Counted from the stretch's first letter, positions 44,999-58,396 are shown. The stretch is DNA of 64,000 nt from Zingiber officinale (GCF_018446385.1 NC_056001.1:8017600-8081599); one strand, 5' to 3'. The notes: a model not told the origin generated them from the letters alone. Made by a program: numbers and translations.

Positions 44999-47587
44999 TG
45001 ACGCTAACGCAAGAGGATCTCGATGCACTGAAAGCTCGAGTGACGAAGATATTGGAGCAACAGCAATAAGCATTGACTGATCGGCCAACACATGAGCTTG
45101 CTGCCTTTGCAGCAGATCGACAGACTGAAAGAGGAGATCAAGTGGATCAACTTTTCGCTCGGCGGCCAAATAGGAGATCGATCGGCTCCTATGGGGACGC
45201 TGGTAATATGCCAATCCCCCCCAAAAGAAAGAGGTCGAGCGGATAGAGACTGAGGATCTTCCTCGGATGAGGTGCACGTACGGGATGCACGAAAGGGAAA
45301 AGCGCCGAGGGAAGACAACTCACCCAACGAGTCAATCAACAATTTTCAGAGGGGATCCTAAATTCCCCTCTGCCAAAGCATTACACCCCGCTGACGATCG
45401 GAGAGTACAATTAAACAACTGATCCCAACGATCATTTGGCTAAGTTTGACAATGCGGCCATCCTTCAACAGTACATGGACGGGGTGAAATGCTGAGTATT
45501 CCTTACTACTCTGTCTGGATCGACGCAACGATGGTTCAAACGGTTGCCAAATAGCTCGATCTACAGCTTCAAGGACTTCCGAGTAGCATTCCTACACCAC
45601 TTTGCTAGTAGTCGCCGCCACCAGAAGACTAGCATGAATCTCTTCTCATTGAAGCAAGGGCCCCGAGAGGCCCTGAGGGCCTATATCCAGCGTTTCAATC
45701 ATGTGGCGATGAACATTCCAGCAGTCTCCTAAGATGTGTTGGTAAACACCTTCACCCTAGGGCTCACCGATGGAGAGTTTTTTTTATCGTTCATTCGGCG
45801 GCTGCCGAAGGACTTTGGTCATCTCCAAAAGAAGGCCAATGAGTATATTAATGTGGAAGAAACCTAAATGACAAGGAAGAAAGAGACGGATGTTGAGCTC
45901 ATAGTAGCATCCGAGCGGCGTCAATCGAGCAGTCATCAGCTACCTAAAGGGCCCCGGTCGGAAGCCCCTGCACACCAGGAGACTAAGCCACATGTCATAC
46001 AGCAGGTGGCGGCCATGTGTCCAAGAGGCAAGAGGTGAGCACAAATGTTTTGCACTTTCCACCAATCAACAACGTACAACACCAAGGACTGCTACGACCT
46101 GGTAGCTAGTAGGTTGGTTCTGCGCCGATACCACCGCAATTCACCACTTCCAGATCGGCATCACAGAAGCTGATCTGCAGAACGAAGGAAGGAGGAGAGG
46201 ACGACCGAGCTACGCCACCACCATAGGGATCGAATCCCTGCCCGAGCCTGTTCCAAATGGACCAGACCGTCCGCAAGGGAAGAAGAGAACCAGAATAAGG
46301 TCGCTCGAAGGGAGATAGGAATGATCGCCGGAGGACCGACCATCGAAGATTTTAACGGAGCAAGGAAGTTGCATGCTCGGCGGCTCGAGATACATGTTGT
46401 TGGCTGCAGCAATGAAAAAGATGAGGGACCCGAAATTAGTTTCGGGCCTAAGGATTTGGAAGGAGTGGAGGTTCCCCACAATGATACCTTAATCATCTGA
46501 GCGGTAATTGCCAATTATACTGTCCATCGAATTTTTATTGATACAGGGAGCTTAGTAAATCATATACCGAAAGGTATTCGACCAATTACAAATTGATCGG
46601 AATGAACTGTTACCAATGACGACTCTGCTCTACGGCTTCACGAGCAATGAAGTGTTGTCGATCGGCCAGATCAAGTTAGTCATCTCACTTGGAGAAGAAC
46701 CCCTGAAGCGGACAAGAACCACAAATTTCATAGTGGTAGATACACCCTTAGCCTACAACATTATTTTGGGTCGACCAACACTCAATGAGTTTCGAGCGGT
46801 GCTATCCACCTACTGTCAGAAAATCAAGTTCCTTGTGGGGGACAAGGTGGGCGAGGTCAAAGGAGATCAGCTGGCCACTTGGTGTTGTTACGTCGAGATG
46901 GTCAGAATGGAAGCATGAGCCGCTCAGAAGATACCTCGCCTGGAGGTGAATGCTATCACTGAACTTCCCCCCTGTTGGTCTACGAAGAGAAAGAAGGAGT
47001 TCAGATCCACCCTAATCGCCCAGAAGCAACTACTTTCATTGCTGTCGATCTAGAGGGTGAGAAAAAGATGGAGCTAATAGCCTGCCTCAGATAGAATCAC
47101 GACATGTTCGCTTGGTCGACACGTGAGCTTTCTAGTGTTTCGCCAAGTGTGGCTCAGCACGAGTTACACGTACGACCGGACTCTCGACCAGTGAAACAAA
47201 AGAAAAGGAACTTCAGTGCAGAACATAACTTGGTCATCCGAGTGGAGATATAGAAATTACTGAAGGTTAGCCACATACGGGAGGTACAATTTCTGAGCTA
47301 GCTTGCTAACATCGTATTGTTCCCCAAGTCGGGTGACAAATGGAGGGTATGCATAGATTTCTGCGACCTGAATAAGGCATGCCCGAAGGATTTCTATTCG
47401 TTACCCTAGATAGACCAAATGGTGGATTCTACGGCAGGCTGCGAGCTGATCTGCATGCTCGACGCATATTAAGGTTATCACCAAGTGCCTCTCGCCTGAG
47501 ATGATCAAGAAAATGTTAACTTTATCACGGCCGACGGAACGTTCTGCTATAACGTCATGTCGTTCAGACTAAAGAACGCCGACGCCA
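44999..47587 (+). pseudogene. Tat gag, protease and 5' half of reverse transcriptase
   Basis: The gag region has the retrotransposon-gag domain (45395-45860), with QRWFKRLPNSSIYSFKDF and FSLKQGPREALRAYIQRF. A protease remnant, FIDTGS, lies near 46530 and LAYNIILGRPTLNEFRAV at 46750. Reverse transcriptase begins near 47090 and contains KWRVCIDFCDLNKACPKDF. Many stops and some frame changes show it is dead. The coding sequence is cut at 47587 by the Tekay insertion and resumes at 57149. Confidence 0.85.
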
Positions 47588-49922
47588 TGTAACGCCCGAA
47601 AAATTCTCAAAATAATTATTAGAAATATCCTAGTATTTTTCTGGAATTTTAGAATTTTTTTACAGAATTTTTAGAGTAGCAGAAGTAGCAAAAATAAATA
47701 GAATCGTAAAATAGCCTACGCGGGAATTGAACCCGAGACCTATTGGGCCCTACGACTTATGGTGAACTCTAGTAACCAAGTGAACCCAGCAGGGCCGTGC
47801 TGAAAGAAAAGGGAATCAATGATATTTATATTTAAGTTGGGTGAATTAACCACTTAATATAAATAGGGAGGTTAAGTGAGGAGTTGTTTTTAACGTAATT
47901 TTCTTTTCTCTCCTCACCCTAGTCACGCCGCCCCCTTCTTTTCTTCCTCACTCGGCGCACCAAGCCCCAAGGGCTAGGGTTCCGTCCCAAAGGCTCCAAG
48001 AGCACCTTCCGGTGATAACTCCGGTACGAGGACGCTCTCCACCACGAGAGGAACACGTAGACGCAAGGAGATCGCCGAAGGGATTTTCTCCACCAGAAAA
48101 CTAGCGACTAGAATCGTAAGAAATCTAGCGCAGGAGGTAAGAAACTCCTCACCTACAGTATAAGTAGCTCTTTCGAGGTTTGGCGCATTAGTTTAGTTGT
48201 ATGCAGAATTTTAGTACGTAGGGTGTGGACTAGTGCACACCATATGTTTGATAAAATGTGTAGCTCAGTTAAATGCCACCATAGACATTTTAATAGCTCA
48301 GCAAATGCAATAGAAGCATTTAAAATAGCTTATCTAGTCTTGCTATAGCTTATATGGGACTACGGTCCAATGGGTGGGCTCCCATAGTCGCCTCTAGGTT
48401 CAGATAACCTAGCTCTGGGTTCAAATAACCTAGAATCAGCAAGATAAATTAATTAGCTTATGATCTAGTATTTTACTTTCAGCAGTGGCACTATACTGGA
48501 CTAGATGTCCATTGGGTTGGGCTCCCATAGTCGTCCTTAGGTTTAGATAACCTAGTAGACCCTACTAGATTCGAAATTTACAACCCCGGGTTTAGTTAGG
48601 GATGTGCGCACAACAAGTACAGTTGTCGGGCCCATCAGCAGCATGATTATGTATTTTCATCTAGTATGATAATAGCTTTCAAATTCACAATCAGTTAGGT
48701 GATTATATTTTAAAATCAGTTCTAGCTCAACTTTAGTTTAGCTCAGTATGTTTCACTTTAGTCTTTGCTTATTGACATTTCAGTTATAGCCATGATCAGT
48801 TTTTGGTTCCTATGTTTTGTATGTTAGAATGCCATGTTTTAGCATTTCAGCACACATTTCAAATATCATGTTTTCAAAGCATAAATTGCATCGTATGCAT
48901 GTTTTGTGAGGTAGATGGTTTCTTACTAAGCGAAAGCTTACAGATACTCTTTTCCTTATACTGCCGATAAAGGTAAAGGAAGGATGGACTAGCGGAGGCT
49001 GGAGGACAATGCGATGAAGATGTGTGTGGAATAAGGAACTTGGAATAAAGATGCTTGGAAACTAGCGAACTTGAAACTTAGCATTTCTAATTCTAGTTAC
49101 ATCTCTACCTTTTAGACTGTTTGAGTAGCATGAATTGTGTAGTATGCATTCAGTTTGATATTGGATAGCACTCCATGAGTAGTGTCATGCCTAGTAGTTT
49201 TATCTCATGTTTATAGAGTTGATGTATGTGATTTAGGCACGAATCAGTGCTGAAATCAGAGCTCAGCTGCGAAATCAGAAACCCCCAATCGATCAGCCGA
49301 TCGATTGGAGGCTTCCCAATCGATCGGTTGATCGATTGGGTAGTTGTTATTCGCAAACAGAAGGTCTCAGGATCGATCAGCCGATCGATTGATTCAGTTC
49401 AATCGAACAGCCGATCGATCGGGCCTGATTCCAGTGAACAGAACCTTGCTGAATCGATCCTCTGATCGATTGGTAAGTCGGGATCGATCAGCCGATCGAC
49501 CCAGAAATTCTTTCGTGCATAGTAGCGTACTGAATCGATCACTGGATCGATCAACAAGTTTGGATTGATCAACTGATCGATCCAAACAAAGTTTCATATA
49601 CAGTAGCCACCTGAATCGATCAGTGGATCGATCATGCCATTCCAATCGATCCACGGATCGATTGGGAGGCCTGATATCAGCTGCAAACCCTTATTTAGAT
49701 TCCTTGACCATAGGGGATGTAATAGATGACATGTATATCTTAGATTACACCCCTTAGCATATGTCTGATAATAAAATTCCGAATTTAGTAGTAGTTAGCA
49801 AAGATTTTAATTGGTACAGCTTTCCGCACCTAGACTTAGTGATGGTCATGGATATAGCTTAGCACAGCATAATGTGACGGTCCGGCCTTGCAGCCTAGTC
49901 AGTAGGAGGGGGGGTCGTTACA
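47588..49922 (+). repeat. 5' LTR of the Tekay element
   Basis: It is 2335 bp with a TATA box TAATATAAATAGGG at 47854-47867 and downstream palindromes at 49286-49672. At 47706-47735 the minus strand reads GGTTCAATTCCCGCG, a good pol III B-box match. A clear plant gene-like leader (CT-rich, 47900-47960) follows the TATA box. Confidence 0.93.
49286..49672. repeat. Array of ATCGATC-NNNN-GATCGAT palindromes in the Tekay LTR
   Basis: About ten units have arms of 7-9 bp around a 4-base spacer, such as CAATCGATC, then GGTT, then GATCGATTG. Other spacers include AGCC, CTCT, AACT, AGTG and CACG. Some units have one mismatched arm. The 3' LTR carries the same array at 56508-56893 with few changes. It lies about 1.4 kb downstream of the TATA box, so it would be in the transcribed leader. 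Confidence 0.9.
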
Positions 49923-49925
49923 GAG

Positions 49926-49937
49926 TGGTATCAGAGC
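49926..49937 (+). other. Primer binding site of the Tekay element
   Basis: TGGTATCAGAGC, complementary to initiator-Met tRNA, starts three bases after the LTR end. It is intact. Confidence 0.95.
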
Positions 49938-50116
49938 AAAAGTTCCATACTTCCTACACACACATCAGCATTGAACCTGCAGCTTCCGAGTAAGAACATC
50001 TCTCACTTTATTTATGTTTCTTGTTTTCATGTTTAGAGATAACTAAAGCATGGTTATTTATGATAGAATCTAACATGATAACAATAGTTATGCAATTATG
50101 ATTATATTAGTTATGC

Positions 50117-53100
50117 ATGTCCTCTACGTCTCTAGAAATGGCACGAGGACGCCCAGCTAGAAGGGCACCAGCTACTGAGCCCCAGCAAGAGACAGGCAGT
50201 TCAGTGCCTCCCCCAGACCTTACAGCAGTAGTGGCTCAGTTACAACAGCAACTAGCTGAATAGCAACAAGAGATAACCACCTTAAGGGCTAATCAGCAAA
50301 CCACTCTCACTATCACTCCAGAGCCTAACTTGGCAACTCCAGTAGTGATAGAGGTTCCACCAGTCCAACCTGCAGCACCAGTGGCCCCAGCAGCAGGAAC
50401 ACAGAGAGAAGCCTATCTGATCTAGTGGCAGAAAGTCAAGCCAGAGAATTTCTCAGGCACCAGTGAACCATGGGATGCTCAGGCCTGGTTCAAAACACTG
50501 GAGAGTACGATGGAGCTTCTGGACTGGCCAGAACATGAGAAGGTGAAGTGTGCCTCCTTCTGCCTAGTAGGAGATGCACGCATATGGTGGGAGAGAATTA
50601 GAGCGAACCGCCCAGTGAACCAGATGACTTGGGCTGACTTCGAGAAAGAATTCTTTGAGGAGTTCTTTCACATGCGGGTCACAAACCGTCACTACGACGA
50701 GTTCACTGAATTTCGCCAAGGCAACCTTTCAGTTGAGGAGGCCATGAAGAAATTCAACAGGCTGGCTCGTCTGTGTCCCGAATTAGTCAGCACTGAAAAG
50801 GAAAGGGTCCGACTGATGCTTAAGATGCTGAGGTCGGACATAGCACTGAATGTAGCCAGTGGCGTTCATAGGCTACAAACCACAGAAGAACTAGTAAGTA
50901 GTGCCCTCATCACGGAGCATTACCAGAATAGCATCAAGCAGCAGAAGCAAGTTCTCTCAGAGTCCAAAGGTAAAGGAGGCTCAGGTACTCAGAAACACCA
51001 GGGCCACAGCTCCCACGGCTCTAACTGGAAAGGGAACTCCAGCAACAAACGCAAACCAGGGAGTTACTCAAAAGGAGGACCAGCTAGCAAACAGCCTAGT
51101 TATCCCAAATGTGCTACTTGTGGGAAATTTCACCCTGGAGTTTGTCGTAAGGGCACACGATGATGCTTTGAGTGTGGACAGGAAGGGTATATGACTAAGC
51201 AGTGCCCAAACAAGACTAGTCTTCCTCAACCACAGTCGATTCAGTACGGAGGCCAGCCAGCTCAGTTACATCAGATGCAGGTCGCTTTAGATGACTCACA
51301 TATCAGCCAGGGCAGACTAGAAGCCCCTTCAGCTACGACCAATGCGAGGATCTACTCACTCACCAGAGAGGACGTAGCGAATGCCTCAATAGTTGTTTCA
51401 GGTTAGATTAGTATTTTACAGCAAAGTGCAACTGTCTTATTCGATACTGGGGCAACCCATTCTTATATATCCAGGGCGTTTGCCGAAAAGATAGCGATAC
51501 CTCCAGAGGTACTCAATGGTCAGTTTTTGACAACGCTACCTTCAGGAGAAATTATGGCATCCACGCACTGGCTCAGAGCAGTGCCAGTCAATATAACAGA
51601 CAGAGAACTCTTTTGTGATCTGATAGTGCTAGATATGACTGATTATGATATCATCTTTGGAATGGACTTCCTGATCAGATACGGTGTCTCTATAGAGTGC
51701 CGTAAACAGAAAGTCATATTCCAACCTAAAGCAGAAGTACAGTTCGAGTACATCGGAGAACCAAAGAGAAAGGACAAGAAGTTTCTCTCAGCTCTAAAAG
51801 CACAGAAATTAATGGGTTCAGGATGTACGGGATTCCTAGCACATGTAGTCAATACTAGTCAGGACAAGGACCAAAAGCTAGAAGAGGTCCGAGTTGTATG
51901 TGACTACCCAGCAGTCTTCCCTGAGGAGTTACCAGGCCTAGCACCAGACAGGGAGATTGAATTCGAGATAGAACTCATTCCCGGTACGAATCCTATCTCC
52001 AAAGCGCCTTACCGCATGGCTCCAGCAGAACTGAAGGAACTTCATGAGCAACTACAAGAGCTGCTTGACAAGGGCTTCATACGTCCTAGTCACTCACCAT
52101 GGGGAGCGTCTGTATTATTCGTGAAGAAGAAGGACGAGAGCATGCGCCTGTGCATAGACTACCGGGCACTGAACCAAGTCACCATCAAGAACAGGTATCC
52201 TCTTCCCAGAATAGATGACCTGTTCGATCGGCTAAAGGGAGCAGCAGTGTTCTCTAAGATAGACCTCAGATCAGGTTATCATCAGGTGAAAGTTAAAGAA
52301 GGGGATATACCCAAGACAACATTCAGGACTAGATACGGACACTACGAGTTTATAGTCATGCCCTTTGGCGTGACAAATGCTCCAGCTACTTTCATGGACC
52401 TCATGAACAGAGTATTCAGGGACTACCTAGATAGATTTGTTATTGTGTTTATCGATGATATTCTTATCTATTCAGGAACTCAGGAAGAACACGCAGAGCA
52501 CCTGAGAATAGTATTGCAGACTCTTCAGCAGAACCAGCTGTACGCCAAGTTCATGAAATGTGAATTTTGGTTAAATCAGGTGTCCTTCCTGGGTCACATC
52601 ATCTCAAAGGATGGTATCATGGTAGACCCCAGTAAGATAGAAGCTGTGAGTAATTGGAAAAGACCCAAGAACGCCAGTGAAATCAGAAGCTTTCTGGGAT
52701 TAGCAGATTATTACAGAAAATTTGTAGAGGACTTCTCCAGGATAGCCTCCCCACTGACAGCTCTCACCAGGAAGAACAGAAAATTTCAGTGGACAGAGGA
52801 CTGTGAGAACAGCTTCAGCGAGCTAAAGAGGAGATTGACCAGTGCTCCCATTTTGACTCTACCAGAAAACACAGACGGCTTTGATATTTATAGTGATGCC
52901 TCTAAGTTGGGACTAGGAGCAGTACTGATGCAAGATGGTAAGGTGATCGCCTATGCCTCCAGACAACTCAAGGACTATGAGAGGAACTATCCTACTCATG
53001 ATCTTGAGCTTGCAGCAGTCGTGTTCGCTCTCAAAACTTGGAGACATTACTTGTATGGAGCTCAGTGTAGAGTATATACAGATCATCAGAGCCTGAGGTA

Positions 53101-54775
53101 TTTCTTCACTCAGAAGGATCTGAATATGCGACAGCGCAGATGGCTAGAGTTGGTCAAAGACTACGACATAGACATCCTCTACCACCCAGGAAAAACTAAT
53201 AAGGTAGCAGCTGCACTTAGCAGAAAGTCCAGTGCTACCTTACTATTCCTAGCAGCCATGTCACCGACCCTACACAAGGAGATCACGGATTTCGATCTTG
53301 AACTTATAGTGGGACAACTCTCTACTATGACGTTAGAATCCACCTTGCTTGGTGACATCCAGACAGCTCAGGAACAGGATCCTGAAATTCAGAAGATCAA
53401 GCAAGGGATAGCAGAATCAGAAAGTGGAGAGTTCAGAATGGCTGATAATGGGGCAGTATATTTCGGTGACAGACTATGTGTTCCAGATCAGGAGGAACTA
53501 CGAAGAAAGATTTTAGATGAGGCTCACAGGACTCCCTATGCGATGCATCCTGGCTCTACCAAGATGTACCAGGACTTGAAGAGATGTTTTTGGTGGCCTG
53601 GGATGAAAAGAGACATCACTAGATATGTTAGTACCTGTCTGATCTGCTAGAGGGTCAAGGCAGAACACCAGAAACCAGGAGGAGCTCTGCAGCTTATTCA
53701 GATTTCAAAATGGAAGTGGGAAGACATTTCCATGGACTTCATAGTGGGACTACCCAGAACCACGAATGATTTTGACACCATCTGGGTAATAGTCGACAGA
53801 TTGACTAAATCAGCCCACTTCTTAGCTATCAGGATATCCTATTCTATGGATTAGCTAGCTCAGTTGTATCTCAAGGAGATCGTTAGATTACATGGAGTCC
53901 CACGAACCATTATTTCAGACAGAGATAGTAGGTTCACGTCACACTTGTGGGAGTGTGTACAGTCAGCATTGGGCACTAAGTTAAAATTTAGCACAACTTT
54001 CCATCCTCAAACAGATGGTCAGACGGAGCGAGTAAATCAGGTACTCGAAGATATGCTCATAGCTTATGCCCTAGACTTCAAGGGAAGTTGGTGCAAATAT
54101 CTGAGTTTAGTAGAATTTGCATACAACAATAGCTATCAGGTCACCATCGGCATGGCACCTTACGAGGCTCTCTATGGGCGGAGGTGTAGATCACCAATCT
54201 GCTGGTATGAGAGTGGTGAACAGAAAGAACTAGAACTTCAGACAGATCTAGTAGCAGATACCACAGCAGCTATACAGCAGATCCGCCAGAGGATAGAGAC
54301 AACTCAGAGCCGCCAGAAAAGCTATGCTGATACACGACGCAGACCTTTAGAGTTTTCAGTTGGGGATACAGTGCTCCTCAGAGTGGCTCCCATGAAGGGA
54401 GTAATGCGTTTTGGGAAGAAGGGCAAATTAAGTCCCAGATACGTGGGACCATACCTTATCAGTAGAAGAGTTGGCAAGGTAGCATATGAGCTAGAGCTAC
54501 CCCAGGAGATGTCAGCTATCCATAATGTATTTCATGTCTCTATGCTGAAGAACCATATTCCAGATGCCACCCAGGTGATTGAGCCCCAGTCGGTACAAGT
54601 CCGCGAAGACCTCAGCTATGACAGTCGGCCTATTTAGATAATAGACCGAGCAGTTAAGAAATTGCGGAATAAGGAAGTACCATTAGTAAAAGTTATTTGG
54701 AAAAATCACACAACAGAAGAGGCAACTTGTGAGACAAAAGTCAGTATGAGACAAAAGTACCCAGAGTTATTCTAA
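50117..54775 (+). pseudogene. Tekay gag-pol, one frame broken only by nonsense codons
   Basis: A single frame of 1553 codons runs from ATG at 50117 to TAA at 54773 with no frameshift. Domains in order: gag (residues about 130-270), a zinc knuckle near 350 (CFECGQEGYMTKQC, with Tyr in the His position), protease [12 protein letters not shown] near 440, reverse transcriptase with [12 protein letters not shown] near 775, RNase H near 920-1030, integrase zinc region and core (about 1130-1340), and a chromodomain-like end near 1500-1552. Seven in-frame stops interrupt it: TAG at 50261, 50423, 51404, 53648, 53852 and 54635, and TGA at 51161. All fit C-to-T change from CAG or CGA codons. The reverse transcriptase and RNase H stretch (51407-53647) is still open. 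Confidence 0.93.
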
Positions 54776-54798
54776 GTTCGAGGATGAACTTTTTATAA

Positions 54799-54809
54799 GG
54801 TATGGGGGA
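54799..54809 (+). other. Polypurine tract of the Tekay element
   Basis: GGTATGGGGGA directly precedes the 3' LTR at 54811. It is mostly purine and in the expected place for plus-strand priming. Confidence 0.8.
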
Positions 54810-54810
54810 T

Positions 54811-57143
54811 TGTAACGCCCGAAAAATTCTCAAAATAATTATTAGAAATATCCTAGTATTTTTCTGAAATTGTAGGATATTTTTACAGAATTTTTAGAGT
54901 AGCAGAAGTAGTAAAAATAAATAGAATCGTAAAATAGCCTACACGGGAATTGAACCCGAGACCTATTGGGCCCTACGACTTATGGTGAACTCTAGTAACC
55001 AAGTGAACTCAGCAAGGCCGTGCTAAAAGAAAAGGGAATCAATGATATTTATATTTAAGTTGGGTGAATTAACCACTTAATATAAATAGGGAGGTTAAGT
55101 GAGAAGTTGTTTTTAATGCAATTTTCTTTCCTCTCCTCACCCTAGTCACGTCGCCCCCTTCTTTTCTTCCTCACTCGGCGCACCAAGCCCCAAGGGCTAG
55201 GGTTCCATCCCAAAGGCTCCAAGAGCACCTTCCGGCGATAACTCCGGTACGAGGACGCTCTCCATCACGAGAGGAACACGTAGACACAAGGAGATCGCCG
55301 AAGGGATTTTCTCCACCAGAAAACTAGCGACTAGAATCGTAAGAAATCTAGCGCAGGAGGTAAGAAACTACTCACCTGCAGTATAAGTAGCTCTTTCGAG
55401 GTTTTACGCATTAGTTTAGTTGTATGCAGAATTTTAGTACGTAGGGTGTGGACTAGTGCATACCATATGTTTGATAAAATGTGTAGCTCAGTTAAATGCC
55501 ATCATAGGCATTTTAATAGCTCAGCAAATTCAATAGAAGCATTTAAAATAGCTTATCTAGTCTTGATATAGCTTATATGGGACTACGGTCCAATGGGTGG
55601 GCTCTCATAGTCGCCTCTAGGTTCAGATAACCTAGCTCTGGGTTCAAATAACCTAGAATCAGCAAGATAAATTAATTAGCTTATGATCTAGTATTTTACT
55701 TTCAGCAGTGGCACTATACTGGACTAGATGTCCATTGGGTTGGGCTTCCATAGTCGTCCTTAGGTTTAGATAACCTAGTAGACCCTACTAGATTCGGAAT
55801 TTACAACCCCGGGTTTAGTTAGTGATGTGCGCACAGCAAGTACAGTTGTCGGGCCCATCAGCAGCATGATTTTATATTTTCATCTAGTATGATAATAGCT
55901 TTTAAATTCACAATCAGTTAGGTGATTATATTTTAAAATCAGTTCTAGCTCAACTTTAGTTTAGCTCAGTATGTTTCACTTTAGTCTTTGCTTATTGACA
56001 TTTCAGTTATAGCCATGATCAGTTTTTGGTTCCTATGTTTTGTATGTTAGAATGCAATGTTTTAGCATTTCAGCACACGTTTCAAATATCATGTTTTCAA
56101 AGCATAAATTACATCGTATGCATGTTTTGTGAGGTAGATGTTTCTTACTAAGCGAAAGCTTACATATACTCTTTTCCTTATACTGCAGATAAAGGTAAAG
56201 GAAGGATGGACTAGCGGAGGCTGGAGGACAATGCGATGAAGATGTGTGTGGAATAAGGAACTTGGAATAAAGATGCTTGGAAACTAGCGAACTTGAAACT
56301 TAGCATTTCTAATTTTAGTTACTTCTCTACCTTTTAGACTGTTTAAGTAGTATGAATTGTGTAGTATGCATTCAGTTTGATATTGGATAGCACTCCATGA
56401 GTAATGTCATGCCTAGTAGTTTTATCTCATGCTTATAGAGTTGATGTATGTGATTTAGGCACGAATCAGTGCTGAAATCAGAGCTCAGCTGCGAAATCAG
56501 AAACCCCCAATCGATCAGCCGATCGATTGGAGGCTTCCCAATCGATCGGTTGATCAATTGGGTAGCTGTTATTCGCAAACAGAAGGTCTCAGGATCGATC
56601 AGCCGATCGATTGATTCAGTTCAATCGAACAGCCGATCGATCGGGCTTGATTCCAGTGAACAGAACCTTGCTGAATCGATCCTCTGATCGATTGGTAAGT
56701 CGGGATCGATCAGCCGATCGACCCAGAAATTCTTTCGTGCATAGTAGCGTGCTGAATCGATCACTGGATCGATCAACAAGTTTGGATCGATCAACTGATC
56801 GATCCAAACAAAGTTTCATATACAGTAGCCACCTGAATCGATCAGTGGATCGATCATGCCATTCCAATCGATCCACGGATCGATTGGGAGGCCTGATATC
56901 AGTTGCAAACCCCTATTTAGATTCCTTGACCATAGGGGATGTAATAGATGACATGTATATTTTAAATTACACCCCTTAGCATATGTCTGATAATAAAATT
57001 CCGAATTTAGTAGCAGTTAGCAAAGATTTTAATTGGTACAGCTTTCCGCACCTAGACTTAGTGATGGTCATGGATATAGCTTAGCACAGCATAATGTGAC
57101 GGTCCGGCCTCGCAGCCTAGTCAGTAGGAGGCGGGTCGTTACA
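54811..57143 (+). repeat. 3' LTR of the Tekay element
   Basis: It is 2333 bp and aligns end to end with 47588-49922. Scattered single-base changes are mostly transitions. The palindrome array at 56508-56893 is preserved. Confidence 0.94.
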
Positions 57144-58396
57144 CGCCACCTACCAGAGGCTCATGAACAAGGTATTCCAGAGGCAGATCAACCGTAATAT
57201 AGAGGTATATGTCGACGATATATTAATAAAATCTCCAAGAGCTATTGATCTTTGCACAGACATCAAAGAGACCTGCCAAACTCTGAGAGCTTATGGAATA
57301 AAGTTGAACCCGAATAAATGCATGTTCGGCGCCAAGAGCAATCGATTACTGGGATACATCATCATCGAGCGGGGGATGAGGCCAATCCAAGCAAGGTCAA
57401 GGCTCTACAAGATATGTCACCACCATGTAACTTGAAGGAAGCTCAACGGCTAACCGAGCACATTACCGTTCTATCCAAATTCATATCTAAATCATCCGAC
57501 TGGAGCCTACCGTTCTTCAAGGTGCTGCGTCAGGTGACAAAATTGTAATGGGATGTGGAGTGCGACTGGGCTTTTGAAGAGCTTAAAGATTATCTCAATT
57601 CCTTTCCTATATTAGCTGAGTCGAGCGCATGAGAGTCGATCTGGATCTATCTGTCATCCACCGAGAATGCGATCGGCTCGGCATTAGTTAAGAAAAATGG
57701 GCAAAAGCAACAACCTGTGTATTTTTTAAGTCATATATTGAAAGGCGTCGAGTCCCGCTACACTAGTCTGGAAAAGTTAGCTTACACTTTGGTACTAGCC
57801 GCTCAGAGACTCCGCCCATACTTCCTCTCCCATCCAATCATCGTAATGACCAACAATACCTTGGGTAGAGTCCTCCTTAACCCAGAAGCATCCGATTGGC
57901 TAATCAAGTGGACAACTAAGCTAAGTGAGTTCAACATCCAATACCAGCCCCGAACGACGATAAAAGCTCAAGCCTTGGCTGACTTCGTCACAGAAATCTA
58001 GAGCGGTGAGTTAGAAGTCACTTGGAGAATATATGTGGATGACTCTTCCACCCGACAAGGCAACGAAATTGGTATCCTGCTCATTTCCCTAAGGGAAGAC
58101 TGAATGTAACTTTTCCTTCCGTTGGATTATCGCACCACCAACAATGAGGTCGAGTATGAAGCCTTGATAACCGACTTACAAGCAGCGAGGCATGTTGGAT
58201 CCACAAAGATCCTCATTCACTCAGATTCCCAGTTTCCCGTCCAGCAGCTAGTGGGGCCATTCGAAATTATCAACCCTTGACTCAAGTTATATGCATAAGC
58301 ATTCGAGAAGTTAAAAATAAATTTTCAAGAAGTCACTGTACAGAAGATTCTTCGATCGGACAATCAAGCAACAGATGAACTTGCTAAGTTAGTTAG
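57144..58396 (+). pseudogene. Tat reverse transcriptase 3' half, RNase H and additional RNase H
   Basis: The reading continues the sequence cut at 47587 (TYQRLMNKVFQ). The active site VYVDDILIKS lies near 57205. A first RNase H with YFLSHILKGVESRYTSLEKL is at 57715-58000. A second RNase H region follows at about 58025-58280 with RIYVDDSSTRQGNEIG, TNNEVEYEAL and HSDSQFPVQQL. Two RNase H domains in a row define the Tat lineage. Stops and frame changes are present. The sequence is cut at 58396 by a solo LTR and resumes with a Ser-Leu codon pair at 59399. Confidence 0.85.

Larger units (their letters stand above)
47588..57143 (+). mobile_element. Complete Tekay-type chromovirus (Ty3/gypsy), nested
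   Basis: LTRs at 47588-49922 and 54811-57143, both TGTAACGCCC to GTTACA, are flanked by a perfect duplication CGCCA (47583-47587 and 57144-57148). A primer site follows the left LTR and a purine tract precedes the right one. The LTRs differ at roughly 2 percent of positions by eye, so the insertion is younger than the Tat host but not new. Lineage call rests on long LTRs and a C-terminal chromodomain-like segment in pol. Confidence 0.95.
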
